In this document: piece after piece, positions 54,598 through 64,000 of the stretch
Layout of the letters: every line of letters begins with the position of its first letter
Position numbering within the stretch: the first letter of the stretch is position 1
Assembly (NCBI GenBank): GCA_037178975.1
Contig: JASJZH010000003.1
Span: 6,944,001 to 7,008,000 of the forward strand
Reading direction: 5' to 3'
DNA length: 64,000 nt
Origin: Oscheius tipulae
Lineage: Eukaryota > Nematoda > Chromadorea > Rhabditida > Rhabditidae
Notes under the pieces: model-generated
Database searches by the model: none
Told to the model about the DNA's origin: nothing
What the model saw: only the letters and a program-made list of their open reading frames with translations
Program-made: the position numbers and the translations under genes

Positions 54598-55612
54598 CTT
54601 CATAATTGCTTGCCATTGAAAGCACACTGTTTCTAGCAGAATCGTAACAGAGCAAATTTTGTTAATTGCTGGAAAAGAATCCTTGAAAAGCGAATAATTT
54701 CAAAGTCTTGTGAGAAACTTGTCGAGAGAATTTTGACAAGACTTCACAGGACAAGCTAGACAATTAGGCGAAGAGGACTTTCTATGGATGTTGGATCTTC
54801 TTTGAATGAACTGGATGGGCAAAATGCTCCAAGAAGATGAAAGAGAGGGTAGATGGACGCTCTTTGCATGAAAAATGGCGGCTGGAACTATCGCTACAGC
54901 TGGACAGGTTTGTTCCTGTCTCTCTATCTATACATGTTTGTGTCAGAAGTATACCATGCCTGCCTCTGTCTCTCAGCGATAGCCCCTGTAGTGATAGTTC
55001 CGGCCACCATTTCCAATGCCGAAATATGGTTCCTGGAAGAAGTTTAGGAATAAGGAGTGTTCGGATCTGGGTTGCTCGGGACTTGCCCAGATCCTAGTCT
55101 CAAGACAAAGAAGGGGGAGTGAGTGTTAGTGCAAAAGAATAGATTGGGCAGACAAATTGACAAGAAAATCAAATCCTTGGTAGAGGAGAAGAGGAGACGA
55201 CCTTCTGGAGGGAGCAACTGGCGACGAACTGGTCTCTAATTGCTTGTCCTGTCAAGTCTTGTCAAAATTCCCTCGACAAGATCGGATAAGACTATGGATC
55301 TAGGGAACATTGAATTAGTTCGTTTTTCGTGTGTTCTGGGCTAGCGAACAAGAGTCTGGAACAGTTCCCCAGAATACTGGACCATCTCCTGATCTGCGTT
55401 TCAGGGCTGTACACACGGTCAGAGGGAAAGCAACGACCTATGCAAGGAAACATGCTTCATTGAACAGGCTGGACGGGGCTGACAGCACCGTAAAAGAACT
55501 TGCCAGTTTTCCAAAAGAGTCCAAATTACTCCGGCTTCCATAATTGCAGTGCATCGGGAACACTTTTTTTTTCAACAGAATAGTAGCAGAACAGCCTTTG
55601 CTTATTGTTCCA
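54598..55612. repeat. Foldback region with direct and inverted repeats
   Basis: A 39-nt arm at 54718-54756 matches the reverse complement of 55232-55270 at 37 of 39 positions. A second, non-concentric inverted pair (54874-54899 and 54986-55011) matches at 23 of 26. In addition, about 75 nt from 54598 recurs in direct orientation from 55535 (shared CATAATTGC, CAGAAT-GTA-CAGA blocks). The arrangement suggests overlapping miniature transposon copies. Confidence 0.65.
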
Positions 55613-56330
55613 GTAGTGCGCTCGGAATCATCCCTTCCAGACAGCTACATGCGTCAGAAGGTAAGTCTAGTGGACTACTCCAAGTAAATTTCCTTCTCAG
55701 ACCAGAGGAACTGTCCCTCCGCCCTGGACCAGCACGAGCGACCATCTCTGGCAGGACCCTCGCTTCGTCATCGGTCTGACGGATTCGACGAGCAGACTCT
55801 CGGAAGACTCTCGCTCCACGCACTCGACAAGTAGGACGACTGAAGATTTGGACTCGCTCGACCATCTGGTGCTACTGGAAGGACCAGCTCCTGACTCTCA
55901 ACCAGTCCGAAGACCTCGACGAACTTTCGAGAGTCTGCTCAACGGACCCGACTACTACTTCTGTCTGGAGGATCTGGTGATTGAAGATGAGGCTCGAGAG
56001 AGGGAATTGGACCGACTCATCAGAGACAGCATCTCCTCCAAGCCCCTGGAAGAGCCTCACTCCGTGGCGGAGACAAAGAACAAGAAAAAGTGGAGAGAGG
56101 AATCTGTGGTCGAGATTATGGCCCTTCCAGACGTCTTCAAGCAGTCTGAAGTCGTCAGCAGGGAGTGCCTGAACAAGCGAATATTCTCTCACGACTCCAT
56201 CCTCGATCTGCGAACTCTGCCCGATTTGGACAGCTACTGGAAGAAGACCTCGCCCGATGTCGTCACGGCTCCGGATCGATCGGATGACGAGACGACGGCC
56301 GTCGAGGAGGAAAAGAAGTCGGTCATCTAA
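55579..56330 (+). CDS. Acidic protein of unknown function (5' end unresolved)
   Basis: The last exon 55701-56330 (209 residues plus stop) opens after TTCTCAG and is preceded in phase by a short exon 55579-55660 that ends AAG|GTAAGT. Visible segments are VPPPWTSTSDHLWQDPRF, a Ser/Thr-rich stretch, a helical acidic block EDLVIEDEARERELDRLI, ETKNKKKWREESVVEIMALP and an acidic C-terminus ending EEKKSVI. No domain is recognised. Third positions are G/C-rich, supporting coding. The upstream short exon overlaps a repeat copy, so it may be an exonised repeat or not real; no start codon was found. ATG-containing candidates lie at 54853 but cannot be joined with confidence. Confidence 0.55.
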
Positions 56331-56685
56331 GCTTTACTTCAAAGGATATTTGGGTAAATGAATCTGTGAGATAGTGGGTCTATTGTCTTGTCTTTGTGTC
56401 CAAACGGTTCATTGTCCCCTTGTCCAAACTGATGAAGCTTGAAAACCAACATTTTCTGTTCACGAACCGAAACACAAAAAGAAATACTATTATATGAGTG
56501 CATGCTTTGATCAACTGGCTGTAGATGGCTGGTGGCCAGAGGTACCGGTATTATGCGCTTATTGAGGCTGGTCATGTGTGGATAACGAGTACATAATCGG
56601 TAGGGAACCCTGCAAAACGGGAAAAAGGATTAGGAGATGAGCAAACTGTAAGAGGAATTGAGGGGAGGAGGGAAACTAATGGTTA
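56331..56685. other. Convergent 3' spacer
   Basis: Lies between the ends of the acidic-protein gene and the Hox gene. No gene seen. Confidence 0.5.
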
Positions 56686-56778
56686 CTATTCGTGTTTCAA
56701 ATGCATCATTGGCATAAGACTGACTCCGATCGAGTCGCTTCCCCGTGTTTTCTGTTTCTTGTCCTTCATTCGACGGTT
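56686..56778 (-). CDS. Alternative last exon B of the Hox gene
   Basis: After CTCTTTCAG a 93-nt exon reads NRRMKDKKQKT and on to a stop, 30 residues ending MMHLKHE. It starts at the same homeodomain position (Asn51) and in the same phase as exon A at 57063-57146, so either can follow the exon ending KIWFQ. It gives a His/Met-rich tail instead of the acidic tail of exon A. It could also be the remnant of a second, tandem Hox gene. Confidence 0.75.
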   Translation of the reverse strand, partial: NRRMKDKKQKTRGSDSIGVSLMPMMHLKHE

Positions 56779-57062
56779 CTGAAAGAGTGCATGGATCAAT
56801 AGTTACTCTTTTTCGCTGTGTCTCTCTGTTTCTCTGTCTTTCTTAACGTACTATCCCCAAAAGGCCCCGTCCGTCCTAACCAACCAAAAAAGATGAGCAC
56901 AAACAAATTTATTGGCAACGAGACATAGAAACCGGTATTATGCGGTCCTCTCTTACACACACAACAGATGTGAATTGATCGAAAATTGAGAGAGAGAGGA
57001 TGAAGGGAGGATTTGTTGAAATCCTCTCTTATATACAGTGATCTCAAGGCTGAGAGGGCAAC

Positions 57063-60566
<3,504 letters not shown>

Positions 60567-60744
60567 AGCATTCGGGCTTTTCTGCTGTTCAGGCGCCAAT
60601 TCTCAGATTAATCTGCAAGTTTGATATGTATTCATGAGAGAGTCCATAAATAAGAGGAATGTTTTCATAAGATTAGGTCGATTCCGTCCGCTGGCGCGAC
60701 TTTTATGACTGTTGAATCGATTTACTGTGACAGACTTGGGGAAG

Positions 60745-60958
60745 GGAGATGGAGGATTGGAGCAGCGACCGTTTGCTTTGTAATCTAGTGCTTAGCCACT
60801 ACGCCATAAACGGAAAGTTCCACTCAGTTTGTTAGAAACTTATCCTCGTTTTTAGCTAAAAACCTAATGTTTTCCAACGCGTTTATCGCGCCGAAGACGA
60901 AGTTGTTGAGTTTTGCGAGCTCTACAAAGTTGTACACTTTTGTCTGCTCTACAATTTG
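60745..60958 (-). repeat. Composite element: tRNA-like segment plus hairpin
   Basis: Minus-strand ATGGCGTAGTGGCTAAGCAC is a good A box; the B box is eroded. About 90 nt to the right, 60903-60958 has GCTCTACAAAGTTGTACAC and CTGCTCTACAATTTGG half-sites. The A-box part is nearly the same as in the copy at 58748. Confidence 0.5.
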
Positions 60959-61687
60959 GTAATACATTAATTTAAGTTCGAAAAGTGAGTTACTTTTAGT
61001 GAAAAGGGTTCCGAATAGACTCAGTTGTTATCTATGAAAGCTCGTAAGTATTCGTCCCAACATGCTTTTGGTCTTTAGAAACTGTTCGTGACGGGACTCA
61101 TTGTCTGTCTGATAGTCTAAAGGACTGTCACATGACTCACGCTCGCTCTTTACTGTACTATCAATATTCCCAAAGGTTCAAACTTGAATCACAAATGTGT
61201 CAGTCCTAATTAAGCCTTATCATTATTCACTCGCTCAATCACTTCGAGAAAAAGCGTCAACTTGTGGTGACTAAGGTCCCAGCGCCTCGTCTTCCCATCG
61301 AGCGGCGGCGAGATCAAAGGCGGGAGGCTGTGTCGCCTACAGTTGATAAAGTCTCAATTTATCGGCAGCCACGCTCTGTTCTCTTCAATTTGTACTGGGA
61401 AAGAGACAAAAAAGGAATGCATGTGATCATAAGGGGAGGGGACAACCGGCCCTCTTATGATTTATATCTCGTTGTGGACTTATTAGAACTGCGAGAGGCA
61501 GCTTGTTTTAGGGCTACTGTACTGGCTTGAAATGTGTTAAAAATGTCATAAACAGGTCATAACTTATCATTTGAAATTCTACTAGTTGCGTTTTGAATGG
61601 CTTGCCAATCTTTCAGTACCTGTTTCACGCCCCTTATCTCAAACATCTTTCTACTTTTCAGGCATCAAAATGTCATTTTTCGTCATT

Positions 61688-61742
61688 ATGATCTTCTACA
61701 AGTTTGTACAGCTCCATCTGGTCTACAACTTTCCAGAAGATA
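61688..61742. repeat. Dispersed hairpin copy
   Basis: ATCTTCTACAAGTTTGTACAG and GGTCTACAACTTTCCAGAAG are imperfect inverted half-sites, followed by the usual GATAGAAAACTGAGAAG. Confidence 0.5.
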
Positions 61743-62649
61743 GAAAACTGAGAAGCTAGCTCTTGGAACCGAAACAGGGCTTAAATAGTGCAGCTTTGAC
61801 TGTCTGCGGGCGTCAACTTGTAAGCTATTTTAAAGACCTCTGACATATTTTCAAATTTTTTGATGATAGACACAGTTCTTGATCTGCTGTAAACGTCGTA
61901 GTGGTTGACACCAAAAAAATCAAAAGATATTCGTTTCGAACAAAATTTAGGTAATCAAAAACTATAGCAATGATTTTAGACAATATGGGGCGAGAAAAAA
62001 TTCGCCAACTAAATGCTCTCGTTTCGACATAATCGGTGAGAATTCCCGACAAACGATTTCCTTCAATGAAACAAAGAGTCTACGACACAATACGGGTGAG
62101 ACAGACCCTGACTTTCTAAACTATTTGACCCCATAAGCGCCACACCATTTCACGGTATTGACACACTAGTCTGGAGGCTCATTAAAGGAGAGGGGGCCCG
62201 AGGCCCCTCCCTCGGAAAGTTGCGTGGCTTTTATGGCCAATCATAGGTGGTAAATGGGTGTCCGGGGTCTTTATGTAACGAGGAAGGAAAACAAATAAAG
62301 AATCCCCATAAAATTGCAGCAAGATATCTAAATAAGATTTTGAGTGGAGGTAAAATGGACAGTTAAAAAGTTTTATAAGGCCGTGGCTGTGGCTGGCCGG
62401 ATGGGGCTGACTAGGAATCCCGCCCCCTTCTCTGGGGGACTGGGGAGGGGCGTGGACTGACTGTAGTCCGAGCGACCAATAAGGGCCGACTACCTGCTGA
62501 CTGCGCTCCAGACAAGCTATTATTCGGACAGAATGGTCGAAGAATTGGTTGTAAATGTGACTGAAAGCTAATTTGGGGACAGATCGGGAAGAGGAAATGA
62601 AGATTCATTGGAAATTATGGTGGAAAGATTAGAAAAAACCTATTCGAAG

Positions 62650-62878
62650 TTCCGCGTCACGAACCAGTGACTCTTAGATTCTAAACGGATGCGTTACCAA
62701 TTCACTATGATGGCGAAAATTTGGCAACTTCTAGTGTGCTCTAGGTGTCTGTGGAAGCTTCAAAATGCGCGAAGTGTCTTCAAATGATTTGCCATTTTTT
62801 GCACAGAAGAATTTTCTAACTTTTTGATGCTTTGCAAAGATGTAGAGCAGATTGAGTGCTACAACTTTGCTGAAGATC
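62650..62878 (-). repeat. Composite element: tRNA-like segment plus hairpin
   Basis: Minus-strand TAGTGAATTGGTAACGCATC (A-box-like) and CACTGGTTCGTGAC (B-box-like) occupy 62650-62715. The hairpin at 62827-62878 pairs GCTTTGCAAAGATGTAG with CTACAACTTTGCTGAAG. Confidence 0.55.
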
Positions 62879-64000
62879 AGAGAACTACAAAGTGAGTTCT
62901 TAAAGGCGAAAATGAGTTGGAAAGATGGAATCAGATCGTGCAAGCTCAAAGAGTTGAGCCACTTTTAATGCGAAAAAGCTGCTAGAAAATGACCAAATTG
63001 TGCCGAAAAGTGCTATACCAGCGTGTTCGAAATAGCTGCGCACTGATCGGTTCTTAGATTTACGCGCGCCTAGAGACAGTTCAAAGAAAGTCCCACCTCC
63101 TACGACCCCGTCTCGCTAATTACTATTTTCCCAAACCTCCCTTTACTGAAAGGTAATGAGACTCTCGTCGTAATCAATGCCGGCGAGGCTGTGAAGTTCT
63201 GACACCGAAAGACAAATAAAGTCAAGTTTAACGGGGTAGTAAACAGTCCCGGATGGGCATAGTAAATCAAATGTTCCAGAACTCCGCTTGAATCTGTTAG
63301 AGTACGGGAAGAGATTTTGGAGCTTGAAAGAGACTTCTAACCCCCTATTTGGTCCGAATCGAATAAATATGGCCCACCTATAAATGGCCCCCTCTCAGTA
63401 GGCTGTAAAGTCAGACCTCTCACTCTACGAGTCCCGCATAGCTCTGGCTAGCTCCGGTCTTTCTGCTTCTAACTTCCCACAGACTTGTTTCCGAAATTTT
63501 TTTCTGTTTAGCCGGTACACAAGTTGTTAAACAACATTGCAATCCTGCTCTGAATGACCCATATAGGTAGAGTTCAGCATAGAGAGTGCAGGAGGACAAA
63601 GATCCTGTCCCAAAAGCTCTGAACAGTATGAGCCCATTGAATTTAGCCAGGACAGCTAGACTACCCCCAATAGACCGGGAAGATTCCAAGAATGTTAGAA
63701 TTCAAGCTTAAACTTTCAAATTGTGATCCCTAAACTCCTAAACGTGCTGGAATCTCTAGGATTACAACGGGTGGATCCTCACTCCTAATCAGAGTGGTAA
63801 ACACTACAGGTCAAGTTGTACCTTTAATTACGAGCCATCGCGATAGCTAAAACTTACCCCAAAAGGGAGCCCGCCAATTACTGCTCACACCTGTCTCCAA
63901 AGTTACAGATGCCGCCTCGGCGATAATCGAGTCGTTTAAACTCACAGACACGTCTCCCACCCTCATTGGACATTTTTCAACCTGCCACATGTCTTGACAG

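Larger units (their letters stand above)
60567..64000. other. Hox upstream intergenic region
   Basis: No coding gene was supportable in 3.4 kb. It should contain the Hox promoter and enhancers. It holds two composite repeats (60745-60958, 62650-62878) and one isolated hairpin (61688-61742). Confidence 0.5.

Noticed and set aside
54853-55047. Small open frame with a splice-like join as a first exon of the acidic-protein gene
   Set aside because: It lies on both arms of the inverted repeat, so the similar encoded pieces are explained by the foldback; no in-phase path to 55579 was found.

Overview
This window is nuclear DNA from a nematode. It carries a recognisable set of nematode genes with very short introns (about 34-60 nt, strong TTTCAG acceptors), and start codons that sit just after an acceptor with no upstream exon, as in spliced-leader trans-splicing. 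There are Caenorhabditis-like orthologues (UNC-25, EPG-3/VMP1, HSP-6, RPS-16, SCA-1, NOB-1/PHP-3) and nematode-expanded families (SKP1-related, BTB, casein-kinase-1/TTBK-like, ppGalNAc transferases). From memory, C. elegans unc-25, sca-1 and nob-1/php-3 are all on chromosome III, so the segment may be a block of that linkage group; this is inference. Exon models were built by hand from splice signals and reading phase, and most close exactly in frame.

Layout. 0.9-2.1 kb: peptide-type rhodopsin GPCR (-). 4.7-8.8 kb: glutamate decarboxylase, the GABA-synthesising enzyme (-), with an intronless four-TM gene nested on the + strand in its 1.5-kb intron. 9.3-12.9 kb: VMP1/EPG-3 (-). 13.7-14.8 kb: SKP1-related protein (-). 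15.3-18.2 kb: mitochondrial Hsp70 (-) with a perfect heat-shock element upstream. 19.2-19.8 kb: single-pass membrane protein (+). 21.15-21.40 kb: small secreted, possibly neuropeptide-like precursor (+). 21.45-22.3 kb: type I membrane protein (-). 22.9-23.5 kb: ribosomal protein S16 (+). 23.6-29.8 kb: two tandem polypeptide GalNAc transferases (-) sharing a 98-nt near-identical patch. 31.5-32.3 kb: DENR (-). 33.1-36.2 kb: a decaying tandem cluster of BTB genes (two intact or nearly so, one pseudogene, one 13-codon relic). 37.2-42.2 kb: SERCA calcium pump (-) with two alternative C-termini and two homopolymer frameshifts. 42.3-49.0 kb: about 6.7 kb without a supportable gene. 49.0-50.4 kb: CK1/TTBK-like kinase (-). 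51.0-53.8 kb: small single-pass membrane protein with a Pro/Gln-rich tail (+). 54.2-55.6 kb: repeat-rich foldback region. 55.6-56.3 kb: acidic protein of unknown function (+). 56.7-60.6 kb: posterior Abd-B-class Hox gene (-) with two tandem last exons that each encode the end of the homeodomain. 60.6-64 kb: upstream intergenic DNA with repeats.

The genes do not form one pathway. The most notable observations are: the duplicated homeodomain-end exons of the Hox gene; the reconstructed SERCA2a-like versus SERCA2b-like C-terminal choice; a dispersed composite repeat made of a tRNA-like A/B-box segment next to a TTCTGCAAAGTTGTAG hairpin; the gene-conversion-like patch between the GalNAc transferases; the heat-shock element; and single-base homopolymer indels that break otherwise conserved reading frames.
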